This document shows, one piece after another, positions 9,987 through 22,000 of a stretch of 43,607 bases of DNA; the first letter of the stretch is position 1; every line of letters begins with the position of its first letter. Below the pieces are notes generated by a model that saw nothing but the letters and a program-made list of their open reading frames with translations, searched no databases and was not told the origin of the DNA. The stretch is taken from assembly GCA_018398765.1 (NCBI GenBank), contig JAHBMJ010000632.1, positions 1 to 43,607 of the forward strand, given 5' to 3'. This DNA comes from Chromera velia (lineage: Eukaryota > Sar > Chromeraceae). The translations under genes and the position numbers were made by a program.

Positions 9987-11453
9987 ATGGCTGAGAACTC
10001 TCCCTCCCCCGCTCCCACCACAGACTCTTTTCTGTCTCGGTTGGATGCCTTGGAAGCATCTCTGGTCTCTTCCCTCCATGCTCAGTTCGAGATGGTGAGG
10101 AAGTCGCTCAAGGCAGGAGAAAAAAAGGAATACTCCAATGCTGCAGCTGCGGCTGCCGTAGAAGTCCAGCACGTGCACCCTAATGACATGTCGTGTTTGG
10201 AAAGATTGGAGGAGACGGGGAAAAAGTTCTTACGAAAAATAAGGGAAGACCTTCACCCCTTTTTCAGCAGACGCTTCGAGATTGACCTCGGCTTTCTCCT
10301 CGAGCAGGGGATTGGGGAGGCAGTCCGCGCCTTTCGGGCGGTGGAAGCAGAGATTCTTCGGGAGGCGCTGTCTGAATTTCTCAGTGGCGCCAGCAATGGA
10401 GAAACCCTCCGTCTGTATTTAAAGGTGGGGGCTGACGTGAACGGTCTCGTGGAGTGTAAGACGGCCCTGATCAGAGCTGTGATTGCTGCCAACATGGCGG
10501 CTGTAGAGATGCTAGTAGAGGACGGGGCTGACTTGGAAGGGAAGGTGGGTGTTCTGCCGGAGGGAGGCATCCAATTGACTCAGTCTGTTCAGGGGGGGGG
10601 GACATTGTTCACCGGAGACACAGCATTGATTGTGGCCTGTCGGCTGCGTCGGTGGGTGATTGTGAAGTATCTGGTAGCGAAGGGGGCAAACGTGGAAGCG
10701 TGTGACTGGGAAGACAAACAGGTGCTTGAGATTGCTTGTGAGGCAGCAGAGGGAGAGCTAGACGCTGCACCGCCAGACATGAGTGGGGGGTGGAGGTTGT
10801 CGTACGATCCCCAGAACGGAAACACTGAGGTTCGCTCAGCAGTGAGTGACGCGCTGAAAGAGCTCGTCATGGGGACGTCTGACGTTGCCGATATCAGAAT
10901 CAGCGTGCGACCACATAGCTTTGGAGATACTCTGGTTCACTTTTTTTCATGGCACGAGTTTGAGGGGTTGGTGCTGCTCTGTCTTTCAAAGGGAGTGCAG
11001 ATTGATTATCCGGATAGTGCAGGGTACACTCCTTTACACAACGCTGCGGCAAGAGCGAAGCCCGCTTCGGTTGAGTTTCTGATTGCCAACGGTGCTGATT
11101 TCAACAGGCGTGAGGAAGTTTCCAACGGCACCGCGCTAACCCTTTTGCTGAGCATCACAATGTTTGATCCTCTCACAAAAGAACCAAGCTTCATCTCATC
11201 TGTATTAAAGGTCTTGGAGATTCTCCTTGATCGTGGGGTTGATGTAAATGCTCGTGGGGGGCAGGGCAACACCGCCCTCCACGAGGCTGCGCGGTGGGGT
11301 GTCGCGGAAGTGGTCAGGTTTTTAATTGATAGAGGTGCGGACCTCCAAGCTCCGAACACCGTCGGCGAGACTCCTCTTGCAATGGCATCCAATGCCGACC
11401 ATGAAGTTTCTCCAGAGGTTGTGGAGCTTCTGCGTGTACCAACGACCAACTAG
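9987..11453 (+). CDS. ankyrin-repeat protein
   Basis: Single-exon gene encoding 488 residues from ATG 9987, chosen for its AAAATGGC context. The frame is open further upstream to an ATG at 9831, but that stretch looks like translated leader. Residues 14-45 form a charged helical segment (SRLDALEASLVSSLHAQFEM). A second helical block follows (LERLEETGKKFLRKIREDLH), then divergent ankyrin repeats. The clearest repeats begin near residue 138 (LRLYLKVGADVNG and VEMLVEDGADLEG), 209 (GDTALIVACRL ... YLVAKGANVEA), 345 (GYTPLHNAAARAKPASVEFL) and 426 (GNTALHEAARWGVAEVVRFL). The last repeat ends with GETPLAMAS. Ankyrin repeats are protein-binding scaffolds; no catalytic domain is present, so the partner is unknown. 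The frame is intact, ending TAG. Confidence 0.9.
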   Translation: MAENSPSPAPTTDSFLSRLDALEASLVSSLHAQFEMVRKSLKAGEKKEYSNAAAAAAVEVQHVHPNDMSCLERLEETGKKFLRKIREDLHPFFSRRFEIDLGFLLEQGIGEAVRAFRAVEAEILREALSEFLSGASNGETLRLYLKVGADVNGLVECKTALIRAVIAANMAAVEMLVEDGADLEGKVGVLPEGGIQLTQSVQGGGTLFTGDTALIVACRLRRWVIVKYLVAKGANVEACDWEDKQVLEIACEAAEGELDAAPPDMSGGWRLSYDPQNGNTEVRSAVSDALKELVMGTSDVADIRISVRPHSFGDTLVHFFSWHEFEGLVLLCLSKGVQIDYPDSAGYTPLHNAAARAKPASVEFLIANGADFNRREEVSNGTALTLLLSITMFDPLTKEPSFISSVLKVLEILLDRGVDVNARGGQGNTALHEAARWGVAEVVRFLIDRGADLQAPNTVGETPLAMASNADHEVSPEVVELLRVPTTN

Positions 11454-11597
11454 AGACTCGGGATCGGCACACAGTCTCTAAAACAAAGAAGCTGTGCGTG
11501 TAGTGACTTTTAAATGTCAGACTCATATACAACGTATAGACAGTCAAAAATTAGACTTTCGGAAGTTGAGTGTGTTTGACAAAATTGTATACGTATG

Positions 11598-11772
11598 TGT
11601 ATGTATGTATGTGTGTGTGTGTGTGTGTGTATGTGTGTGTGTGTGTGCGTGAGAGAGAGGGAGAGAGAGAGTGTGTGAGAGAGAGAGAGAGTGAGTGTGT
11701 GTGTGCGCGCGCGTGCATGCGTGAGTGAGTGAGTGAGTATGTGTGTGTGTGTGCATGTGTGTGTGTGTATAT
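11598..11772. repeat. (GT)n and (GA)n microsatellite
   Basis: GT, GA and GAGT runs interrupted by GCGCGCGC and TATG. The CA/CT-rich complementary strand gives false His/Thr/Leu-rich frames. Confidence 0.9.
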
Positions 11773-12138
11773 TTATATACACAAATTAAATTATACCATA
11801 ATTTGTACGCCGTCGCGATCGATGATCATTATTACCCTACTTCAACGCAAAAGATACTAGGGTTTCTATAACTAGGTTTCTAGCAACGTTCATTTCCATA
11901 ATTTTCCGAGTCATTAGTTTCACTAAATCAATTACTCTAAATCATAGATTAAATACCGGGTAGTATAGGCCGAGTATGTATAAAAATTTAAAAGCTTGAA
12001 ACATCGATCAATCCAATAAAAATCAATAAAATTTAGAATAAAATTTTTAATATTATCATCTAGTCAGAGGTTCGAAAGTTTACAAACAATTCGCACAGTA
12101 CAATTAATTCACTGTAAATAACATACAATTTTTTTCAT

Positions 12139-12279
12139 ACACACACATATACACATACACACTGTAACACACATATACATACACACACACATACATACAC
12201 ACACACACACACACACATATATACACAGACACACACACACACACACAGAGAGAGAGAGAAAAAGAGAGAGAGAGAGAGA
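12139..12279. repeat. (CA)n and (GA)n microsatellite
   Basis: CACA and CATA runs followed by GAGAGA runs. Roughly the complement-oriented counterpart of the block at 11598-11772, about 540 bp away. Confidence 0.9.
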
Positions 12280-12425
12280 TAATATTTGTACGTAAATTTC
12301 TAATAAAAACTATCCAAGCTCAGTGACAAACGTGTGACAAACTGTTTGGAAACTTTTCTAATATTAGAGCTGGTGTTACAAGCCTCTCACTTCATGGTTC
12401 TGCTGCAACTTCTGCCCGACTTTAG

Positions 12426-12965
12426 TTAAAATCTGACACATTCAGGGAAAGTTTCGGATAATAAGCGCCTTCCTCTATCGTCTGCCTGCCAATCTGTATT
12501 TTCTTTCAAACTCACCGTCTCCAGAGTCGGGACTTTTTAGGATCTGAAGAGGAACACTAGAACATCTGCCGCCCCGTGTGTCAGCCTGTTTCTGCTCAGG
12601 TTCAAGTGTTACAAAAGAGGGGGGGGATCGGTCAGGAAGACCTCTATGAGTGCCCTCAGGCCTTCATCCTAAAAGCCTGTATTGGAGAGGTCTAGTATTC
12701 TCAAGAAGGGGAGCTTTGAGGCAACAACGACCGCTGACATAGCTCTGCCTCCAGCTACTCCCAAGGGAATACCGCTGAGAGCCAACATACGTAAACAAGA
12801 CAACCTGCCGCTGCCTAAACCCACACACAACGCGTCTACTTCTTCAATTCCCTTGAGCCCCCCCCCACACAACTCTTCTAATTTGCACACATGCGCACTT
12901 GCTTTGTCCCCCTTGTCCGGCCACCTTATGGCGTCCAGACAGAAAGTAAAGCGAGGACAAGAACC
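12426..12965 (-). pseudogene. leucine-rich-repeat (RNI-like) protein fragment with three in-frame stops
   Basis: On the minus strand one frame encodes consecutive RNI-type leucine-rich repeats: LEELCGGGLKGIEEVDALCV, LRMLALSGIPLGVAGGRA, LRILDLSNTGF, DEGLRALIEVFL, HLNLSRNRLTHGAADVLVFL and VPTLETVSLKEN. The frame is broken by TAG (12669-12671), TAA (12609-12611) and TAA (12537-12539) but shows no frameshift. Each stop falls where a Gln codon (CAG/CAA) would fit the repeat. There is no start codon and both ends are ragged, so this is a fragment. The repeats resemble those at the 3' end of the kinesin/LRR gene at 19089-26135. Confidence 0.7.
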
Positions 12966-15900
12966 TTAGGGAAATTCTAGAGAAAGAACGTGAGCAACAC
13001 TCATTCAGACAACAGTTTACAGAAGGTTTAGCTCTAGAGCGATCTGGGATTCCAATCAGCTGGATTCATTCTATCATTGCACAATTTCTACTTATGCTTC
13101 TCCCTGTTCCTCTCAGAGTCTCTCAGAGTCTCAGACTCCCGATCTATGACAAACAGACATTAGCCTCAAACGATCCTATCTGTTGCTTAAGTGACATGTT
13201 GCTTGAATGTGAATATTATGAAGGTCAGACTCGATTTCAATCGATGCGCGCACGACACGTATGAAGCAAAGCGCGGCGGCGGAATATGGCGCAGCACACT
13301 AGCTCACTCAGTCATGGCGTATACGAAGGCTCAAAGGGCGGTGCCACAGGGTAGGACTCCACAGATCCCCCCCAGCCACGGACAAGAAAATCGCCCCCTT
13401 GTGATCAACAAATGAAGAGACCGAGCATGTGCTTCAATGCCCAAAGTGGATCTCATCCAAGTCGCCGTAGACGTTGTCAGAGCTCCAAGAACTTCATCTC
13501 GATAGCATTCGTGTCAAAATATTCAAAACGCCACGTAAATCAGAACGATCTCAAAGCGCCACGATGTGTGAGGCGTGCTCGCAAGTCCAAGATCACCCAA
13601 AGATAGGCACGCGATGCAGCTAGATACTGGTAGCACTAATAAAAACAGCAGGTCCTGTCCAGCACCTGTGTATGTCGTTGACCGGAAGACTCAATCAGAG
13701 TCATGGGTTCCCAGCACTAGCTAGTTCAGGAGCACGGCGGCCGACGTGTGCGTCCAACTCAGCGTCATTGAATTATTTGTAATCATCTGTGCCGCGTTTC
13801 CAAACGCTCAGTTGTGCCATGGGGGCACCGCGGCAGCTACACATCTTCAAGTCAGTGAATTATTGGATTGTTTTCTTTTAGTTGTGTGTTAAAGTTGGGA
13901 AATTTGTTTTGGGGGGGGGAAGGAGTGGGTGTGAGGGTGAGAGGTGAAAAAGAGAGTGTATTGAGATGGTTAGGTCTGGTGGCTAGTATGTCTGATTGTA
14001 TTTCTCTGTACATCATGACTGTATTGTATCTTTGTAGTGGGAATGAATCATCGGGGCCACGGCAGTTGGGAAGGAAAGAGAGAAAAGGAAAGAAGAGGAG
14101 AGGAAGGAAAGGAGGTTGGAGGTGAGGAGACTGGTGGTTTATTGTGGTGAGAGAAGATTGTCGAAGAGAAGAGATACAAACACAAAGTAAGAAGAGGCAA
14201 TCAGGAGAAAAAGAGAAGTGACTTCGTGTTGGGAATGACAGTAGGGTAGGGAAAGGAGAGGCTGCATGTCTTCAGTGCTTGGGAACGGCTGCCTAGAGGC
14301 TGATGACTTCAGCCAGGATTCATGCAGGGTGAATGTTGGTGTGTTGCTTCTCTGGCTATCTCTGTACGTCTGTTGTCTCCATATTAAGAAAGAGCAAGAG
14401 TGGAGTAGAGAGTGCAGAGTGAGTGACTATGGCGCTGACGTAGCAAATGAGAAGCATGAGAAGAAAAGAGACTGTTAATTGTAGTGGAGTCATGCCCTAT
14501 GCAATCCCTACGCATCTGTTGTTATTCTTAATGGCTTGTGAATGTTGCATACGTGTAATTGTACAATAGTTGACGAGTTGATTAAGAATTGAGTATCACG
14601 AAAGAAACACCAAAAGAAAGAAAAAAACGATCGGAATGTCTGAGTGAGAAAGTGTGATCAAAGAAAGGTGTGTCTTGACACAGCGGGAAGGAGGAAGCCC
14701 ATGTGAGATCAGAAGTTATGACACACTTCAGGGAGGCCTTTATCTTTGTCTCTTACTCTCTTGCATGTGATCTCTCTATGAGTGTTCATGTGCGTGAGGC
14801 AGACACTGACATAAATGATTTTCTGGTCATGTCAACCTGTGCTCTTAAAGGGTCACCTCGTAAGAGGGAGTCTCCTGAGCATTTATATTTTGAATCTGGT
14901 GTGCAGTTTGGGGCACAGATTCAGTAGTAAGGAGGACGGTCTCTGTAGAAAGGCAGGTAGTCGCTGTGTGAAGCAGAGAAGGAAGAGGTGATCACAGAAT
15001 GGCCGAAAACACCTGGTCATTCAGACATTCTCGACACATTGCGTGAAGTCGCTGTGAGAAAAAGAATGAGGGGGGTTGGTATCGTCTGGCAGCGGACGGT
15101 TGGCGTCTCTTGTGTGTCTTTTGATGCACTGTGCAGTCGCGATACCAGACTCCTGTATGATCTTGAGCCAATGCAGTGTGATGACCCCTGTCTTACCAGG
15201 ATTAGTCAGTCACAGTGTGAAAAGTACAGAGTAGAGTAAAGAAAGCTGAAGCCTGAGGTCGTGCCTCAGCATGATCGTAGCAAAGCGTGCACCGTTGGCG
15301 ACCGCATTTGCGCGTGTGTGGTCGCAGTCAACCCGAAGAGTCAAGAGAATGAACGAACGAATGGAAGTATGTGAAGGTGTATGTAGCTGCACATCATTAG
15401 CAGCGGTCATGTAACTCGGCTTGCACATTGGGACAGGCCTGAGGTGAGCGTGTGTGGCCAAGCCCTGTTCAGAAGAGTAAGCACATGCATCACTGTGACA
15501 GTCCTCAGCGCAAGCAGGTGGCGCGTGCTGTGATGTTATAGAAGAGGTGGGCCTGTTGTTTAGCGCTTTGGGGTCACTGTTTGCTCTGTTTAACAGTTAA
15601 TTATGTTTTTTTAGTTTGTGTATAATGGTGTGTGTGGTGTGATCATTTTGCCCACCCTACCCACCCAGCGAGCGGGCAGATATAGGGATGTGTAGGATGA
15701 GATGGTGAAGCGTATGTTTTTTATGTATGAGTGAGAGTGTGAGCCGAGCGTGGACGTCGGCCTTGGCGAGCGGGCAGATGTAAGGCCTGTACAAGGCGCC
15801 ACCGCTGGGCTAGTGGGAGACTCAGTCACTTGACGGGCTGCTCGCACGGAGCATGGGCGCGGGATCGATGAACACGTGCGTCAGTACACAGAATCAGTGA

Positions 15901-16110
15901 TCGATACACAAAGTGATGCATTTGTTCTGTGCCAAGCAGAAGAAGCTCTGAAAGTAGTATGATTGGTATGAGTAGTTGCTATCAGAAACTCTAAGACGGA
16001 ACTCCCTCTAAGAATGTCTGTTCAGGAATCTCTCTGTCTAGCCCACCACACTGCTAGCCTTGTAGTTACCTAGCACGATAGCTTTGTGCGCAGCTGATAT
16101 GACTACTAAT
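12966..16110. other. gene-poor region with one possible mobile-element remnant
   Basis: No intact gene is supported over about 3.1 kb. A possible reverse-transcriptase-type zinc-motif remnant is described at 13330-13615. From about 13870 to 15500 the plus strand is rich in G, A and GT, giving several short unrelated frames. GCGAGCGGGCAGATRT occurs twice near 15668 and 15758. I found no tRNA or rRNA signature. Confidence 0.5.
13330..13615 (+). pseudogene. possible retroelement zinc-motif remnant
   Basis: Allowing one frameshift near 13409, the plus strand reads PPCDQQ then NEETEHVLQCPKWISS, followed by more coding-like residues (LSELQELHLDSIRVKIFK, SATMCEACSQVQDHPK). The C-x-x-...-E-T-x-H-x3-C-P arrangement resembles the zinc motif downstream of reverse transcriptase in non-LTR elements. 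An in-frame TAG and the frameshift show it is not functional. Weak evidence: the match is short. Confidence 0.25.
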
Positions 16111-17238
16111 GTCTGTGAAGGGTTTTGAGTGAGTCGATAACCTAGGGCGATCTGATGAGTTGTGAGGAACTCATGATGATTTGCTTTGACAACATGCAGA
16201 ATGATTGAGAATGTGGGAATCACTTTGAGAGAAGTGTTTTAACATGGATAATATTAAATCCACTCCTCATAGAAAGACTTTAAGAAGTTTTAAGTGGGGC
16301 GCTCGATCTAGCTCGATCTGGCTTGATCTGATAGTTTGGATTAAATTAATTTGATACACAGATTTGATTTTGGTTTGCAATGAAAGCGATGTTTTTCTTT
16401 CTTTTTATTTTAATTAAATTTTGTACGTTTTTGTCTTACATGTTTTCTTTCTGTCTTTCGCATGCCGGGGGTGAGTAGGGTGCTTTTTGCCCCCCTAAAG
16501 TGGCGCATTTCCGTAAAAAACTCGTTCTTATAATTAGTAAGGAGTTAGAAGCTGAAACTTTGTGTAAGAAGACGTTGTAACGATAGAAAAAGAACTGTGG
16601 AACAGATTTTTTATATCATTTTTAAAAACATAGGCTGTCATACAAATTTTTTGATTTTGATGCCATTTTTTAACGGTTTTGAATAGTAATTAAGAAAAAC
16701 GGTATGAAACTTATAAAATTTATATAGCAGCCTATATTTCTAGAAATGATATAAAAAATCTGTTTCACAGTTCTTTTTCTATCATTACAACGTCTTCTTA
16801 CATAAAGTTTCAGCTTCTGACTCCTTACCTATTATGAGAACAAGTTTTTTGCGGAAAAGCGCCGGTCTTTTATGTAGAGGGGGGAGTAAAAAGCACCCCA
16901 CTCGCCCCCGACATGCGTTTGTTTTTTACTGCCATTTCTTAATTGATTCCGGGGAATTGTCTTTCTTTCTTTTTCATTTTCTCATTCTTTCTCCTTTTCT
17001 GAAAGACAACTTGATGTCTTCTTTTCTTTCTTCCTGTCTTTTCTTTATCTTTAATTGTTGTCTTTCTTACTATCTTTCTAGGTGTTTTTCCTTGCTATCT
17101 TTCTTTTTTTCCTACTTTCTTTCTTTTTTCTCTACTGTCTTTCTTTCTTCCTTATTGTCTTTCTTTCTTCTTTATTGTCTTTCTTTCTTTCTTTCTTCCT
17201 TTTTTTTTTTCTTTTTTTCTTTCTTTCTTTTACTTTAA

Positions 17239-17275
<37 letters not shown>

Positions 17276-17480
17276 TTTTTCTTTCTTTCTTTCTTTCTCT
17301 CTTTCTTTCTTTTTTTTTTTTTTCTTTCTTTCTTTAATTTTTAAACCAACCGACCATTTAATTTAATGACTTGAGAAGAACATGCCGACACGAACAGACA
17401 GGTCAATGATTCGATCTTGTGATAGGAGATTTTAATCTCAGTTGCGAGGCTACTCAGTTTACTCTAGATCTAGGACACCA
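16111..17480. repeat. tandem duplication, copy A (interrupted by a palindromic insertion)
   Basis: Starts near CTGTGAAGGGTTTTGAGTGA and ends near GAGGCTACTCAGTTTACT. It matches copy B (17533-18527) along its length: GCGATCTGATGAGTTG, ACATGCAGAATGATTGAGA, GGGGCGCTCGATCTAGCTCG, GTACGTTTTTGTCTT, a long CTTT tract, then GACAGGTCAATGATTCGATC. Copy A is longer because of the 459-bp insertion at 16459-16917. The CTTT part spans about 16960-17337. Confidence 0.85.
16459..16917. mobile_element. 459-bp near-perfect palindromic (foldback/MITE-like) insertion
   Basis: The left arm from CGCATGCCGGGGGTGAGTAG and the inverted right arm ending CTCGCCCCCGACATGCG pair over about 200 bp. Internal matches include AGAAGCTGAAACTTT, AAGAAGACGTTGTAA, GATAGAAAAAGAACTGTG and AACAGATTTTTTATATCATTT, each with its complement on the other side. 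Pairing extends with some mismatch almost to the centre near 16685. The equivalent site in copy B (CTATCTTTTGTTTTTTACTG, near 17872) lacks the element, so it is a related empty site. The flanks suggest a duplication of two or three T residues. It has no coding capacity, so any transposase would act in trans. Confidence 0.8.
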
Positions 17481-17532
17481 CTTATGGCGGTCTACCTATT
17501 TGACTCCAAGTAGAATCTAGCTAAAGGCCGTA

Positions 17533-18251
17533 ACATCTGTGAACGGTTTTAAGTGAGTCGATGGCCTAAGGCGATCTGATGAGTTGCTAGGATGAGTTGT
17601 GAGGAACTTGCAGTGGTTTACTTTGATAACATGCAGAATGATTGAGAGTGTTGGAGTCATTTTGAGAGAACTGTTTTAACGTGGATAACATCAAATCTAC
17701 TCCTCATAGAAAGTGGGGCGCTCGATCTAGCTCGATCTGGCTTGACCTGATAGTTCAGATGAAATTAATTTGATATACAGATTTGATTTTGGTGTGCAAT
17801 GGCAGCGATGTCTTTCTTTTTTTCTGTTTTAACTAAATTTTGTACGTTTTTGTCTTGTATGTTTTCTTTCTATCTTTTGTTTTTTACTGTCATTTTTTAA
17901 TTAATTCCAGGGGGTTGTCTTTCTTTCTTTCTTCTTTTTTGAAAGACAACTCGATGTCTTCTTTTCTTTCTTTCTGTCTTTCTTTTGTCTTTGTTGTCTT
18001 TCTTACTGCCTTTCTATAGGTGTTTTTCTGTGCTGTCTTTCTTTCTTTCCTACTTTCTTTCTTTCTTTTCTACTGTCTTTTTTTCTTCCTTATTATCTTT
18101 CTTTCTTCTTTACTGTCTTTTTGTCTTTCTTCCTTACTGTCTTTCTTTCTTTCTTTTACTTTTTTTTACTTTTTTTCTTTCTTTCTTTCTTTTTTTCTTT
18201 CTTTCTTGTACTTTCTTTTACTTTCTTTCTTTCTTTCTTTCTTTCTTTCTC

Positions 18252-18291
<40 letters not shown>

Positions 18292-18295
18292 TTTT

Positions 18296-18331
<36 letters not shown>

Positions 18332-18527
18332 TTTTTTTCTTTCTTTCTTTCTTAAAGTTTCTCTCTTTCTTTTTTTTTCTTTCTTTTTTTCTTTCTTTCT
18401 TGAACCAACCGACTATCACTTACTCAGAAAAGAGCATGTCAACACAAACAGACAGGTCAATGATTCGATCTTGCGACGGGAGATTTTAATCTCAGTTGTG
18501 AGGCTACTTAGTTTACTAAAGGTCTAA
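17533..18527. repeat. tandem duplication, copy B (empty-site copy)
   Basis: Second copy of the unit described at 16111-17480, without the palindromic insertion. Its CTTT tract spans about 17918-18402. Apparent Phe/Leu/Ser-rich frames across the tract are artefacts of the repeat. Confidence 0.85.
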
Positions 18528-19088
18528 GACTCAAGTTTAACTGAGAAGGCCGTAACACTTAAATTAGAATCCCTGAAAAATCGAGCTGATGAAACTGTTT
18601 TAGTGAGCAGTTAGACAGCTTTTGCAGGCCTTGAGGGTATAGCTAGTTTAATGCCGGAGTTTAAAATAGAGAACACCCTACCGTGCTAGCTCTGGAGATT
18701 GACTTAGCGGGAAGACACATTATGCAAAACCAAATAATTAATCAATCAATTAATGAATAATCACCGTAACTTATGACTACTTATCCTATCATTTATATTA
18801 TCCGGCGCTATCGCCGCTATGTAATACAAGTGATGCTATGTTAGCTTTTCAATCGTTAGTAGTAGTCATTCGTTACAGATCGAGTAGTAGCCCCTATAGA
18901 GTAGCCTCTGGTTACATAACTTGTCCCCAATTGTTTAATAATTGTTTATATTTTATTAAAACTTATTCTAAACTTCTTATGACATTTTTTTTTCATCAGC
19001 ATGTTTTGTCTTTAGATACGTGTCGGCATTGCTACGACACAACTGCATCTTCATTATCTCTGTCAGTTAAATTTCTTTGGGTGATGAA
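18528..19088. other. intergenic DNA 3' of the kinesin/LRR gene
   Basis: AT-rich, with ATTAATCAATCAATTAATGAATAA near 18735. No gene supported. Confidence 0.5.
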
Positions 19089-22000
19089 TCAGATTCCATG
19101 CACGCACAGATGCGCACCCGCACGCTCCCCTGCCCCACACGCCAGAACCTCAGCAGCTGCCGGCCCCCCCCCAAGGGATCTTCCGGGGACAACGGAGGAC
19201 CCAGGAGGCCCCTCACCTTCCGTTAAGCCTTGTGCCCCCCCCCCTGCACCTCCCTCTCTGCCAGGCTGACCGGATCTGCCACCAAGGCCAGACCCCGTGC
19301 CCCCTTTCTTGACCAGCGCTTTCGTGCGCTCCCAGAAGGAGACATATCTGCATGCAGGGACAAAAGAAGAGAAGCAAAATACCAATTTGTCTCCTACTTG
19401 AGATCGAAGTCGTTTCCACCAATCCTGCAATTTTGCCACATGTCTCCGCGAAAAAGCGCGTAAGCGTCCCGTCCCCTCTCGCACTGCCGGAATTTTATTG
19501 GAGTAGCTCCCTCCAGAAACATCACTGAAAGGCCCCTTGCACGGAATAAACAACGAAGCGGATACGTGTGAGAAGAACAATCGCGCCATAGACCCATGCA
19601 GTTTCAATGAAAAAGAATTAAGGCAGAGGGCCCACCGAGTGTCCTCCTCCAGTCCGTTCACCGACAGGTTCACGTATCTGCACGCAGGCGTTGGAACAAT
19701 CTAGTGGATGCATGCATGCACATGCAGTCAATCTCTTCTCTTCAGTCTGCGTGGGTGTTTCTTGTTGATGTGTCTCTCTCACAGATGAAAGCCGCACTAG
19801 CTGAGATCACCTTCACTGAGTGAACGGTGGAAACTCTTTCAGCTCAACTGAATGGAATGACGAAGAGAACGAAGAAGCCGGAAAGAAAGAGGCGGACTAT
19901 GTTGGAGATCCTCGCTCCTCATCAAGGCAGAAGGAACGAAACAAAAATGAACCTACGACCAGCAAGAACAAACACTCAAACCATATTCCTCCATTGAAGA
20001 AAACCTATACAAAACTGAAAGCAACTGCTGTCATCCAGTGTCTGATCCTGAGCTTTTCCTCCCGAAACAAACCGGTCACCTTGAAACCACGAATGACTCT
20101 CTAGCTGCACCCACTCGAACGATCCATGCATCGATCCACGTACCCACCCACCCACCCACCCACCCACNNNNNNNNNNNNNNNNNNNNNNNNNNNNNNNNN
20201 NNNNNNNNNNNNNNNNNNNCACCCACCCACCTGAGAGATTTGCAGAGGAAGAAGGAGGCCAAAAGATCTTCTACAGGCGACACAACGGAGGCTCGAGCTT
20301 TCTGTTCTCCCGAGAGAGGGTAGTCTCCCTCTGCTTCATCTGACAGTCGAAGGTGATTGTGCCCTGCCTCCAATTCCTCCAAGAGGCCGAACGAAGGAAG
20401 AAAGTGGGAGAGCACGCACGCAGACACCGCACCCAACGCGTTGCCTGAAATATCAAAGTGCCAAAAAGCAGATGCACACACACAAAAATGGATTCAAACG
20501 ATCTGCTTGGGTAGGCAAAAACACTCTCAAGATATTGACAGGAGGCACCCAGTCCAAAGTACAAAGAGAGACAGTGCATCCTCAAAAGTTGAAAGAAAAA
20601 AGACGATCGAAGAAACGAATGGACGCACAGTCTACTCAACGATCATCTTTCTCACTCTGCCACTCCACCTTTCCTGAATTACCTACCTTTCACGCTCAAC
20701 GCCTGCAGGCCAAAAGCCCCATGTTTGGCCAGACTTCCCAAGAGGAGCCAGAGACCGTCGTCCCCCAGCTGGCAGTTGTCCAGCCGCAACTCCTCCAAAC
20801 TCCCGGCGTGTGCAAATCCCAACCAATCAAAGAAACTCTCCAACCCACTAGCACCTGCAGGAGGCAAACCCCAGGATCCCCCCTCCCCCCTTCCAGCGTC
20901 TCTCGTCTCCTGCTGAGGAGGCTGTTGCTGTTTACGTCTCCAGCTCACAAGCTGCCGACGCACGCAACCAAAGGTCTCAGACAACCCCCGGATCGACAGT
21001 CTCCTCAACACCCGCACTCTCTTAACCATCAAAACCAACTGAACCAAAATTGGAGGACACAAACTTCCGTCCTCCTCTTCCTTCTCACCCACACCTCCCC
21101 TGCCCCGCATGGCTTCACCTCCTCCTGAATTTTCAAACTCCACTCCCTCAAGCCTCAGCCCTGAGGCGATACTGCAATGCCCTAGAACGAGTGAGGCGCT
21201 GCCCGGGGACAGAGCAGATGCTTTGCCTGCGTCCAGGAGGGGGATTGTCAGGGGGTTGGGTGCACAGTTTCTAGAGAGGTTCTTGAAGAGCAGAGAAGAG
21301 AGAAGGGGGTGAGACAGAAGGCTCTTTGCCTCTGCCAATGCTGAGGCAACCTCCGAGGAGACGTCGAGGTATCCGCCTATGTCTTCTTCCCCTTCGCTTT
21401 CCCCCCCTCTGTCTCTTTGAAAGGACTCTCGTGAACTTGCATGAGAGCTCAGTTCTCCTCCTTCTATTCTCTTCCTCTCTGCTCCGTGCAGAATCATCCG
21501 TACGCTCTCACTCACACTCTCCCCCCCCTTCGCCCGAAGGGAAACTTCTCTTTTTTGATGCAAAAGCAAAACCTGCTGGGCCCAAACGTCCACTCTCAGC
21601 AGAAGAGAGAGAAGGCGACGGGAGGCCGAAGGGGCCGCGTGGACAACCACCTTCTTCTGCCAGACTTTGGTTGAGCGAGTCTCTGTTTCTCTTTCTGCTG
21701 ATGAAACCCTTTCGTTCTCCCCCATGCCCAACTTTCTCTCTCTTTCTGCCAGCAGGTCTAAACACTTTGAGAGACCCGACATCAATTTGCACAACCACAG
21801 GAGAAGCGGGGAGGGAGTGTCGCTAGAAGCATAGAGGTCAACGTCACCATCAGGCAGGCAGAGATCGGCAGGGAGACACACATGGATGTCTTCCATGTCT
21901 GCTCCTGCTGTTGTTTGTGCACTTTCAGAAGACGCACGAGTTTGGGAGTTCTCTTGGGAACTCGGGAGGGCGAGTGCACAGCCTGCCTGGGCCTGGACGG

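Larger units (their letters stand above)
11454..12425. other. AT-rich intergenic region between two microsatellites
   Basis: Downstream of the ankyrin gene. It holds a (GT)n/(GA)n block (about 11598-11772), AT-rich DNA with no frame, and a (CA)n/(GA)n block (about 12139-12279). No RNA gene recognised. Confidence 0.6.

Noticed and set aside
12068-12090. GAGGTTCGAAAG as a tRNA T-arm
   Set aside because: No matching acceptor or anticodon stem around it; no tRNA found in the window by eye.
16834-18527. Phe/Leu/Ser-rich and Lys/Glu-rich frames of 90-180 codons
   Set aside because: They are translations of CTTT/GAAA repeat tracts.
20472-21128. 218-codon plus-strand frame
   Set aside because: It lies opposite the LRR-coding exon of the minus-strand gene and has Pro/Gln/Ser-rich antisense composition.
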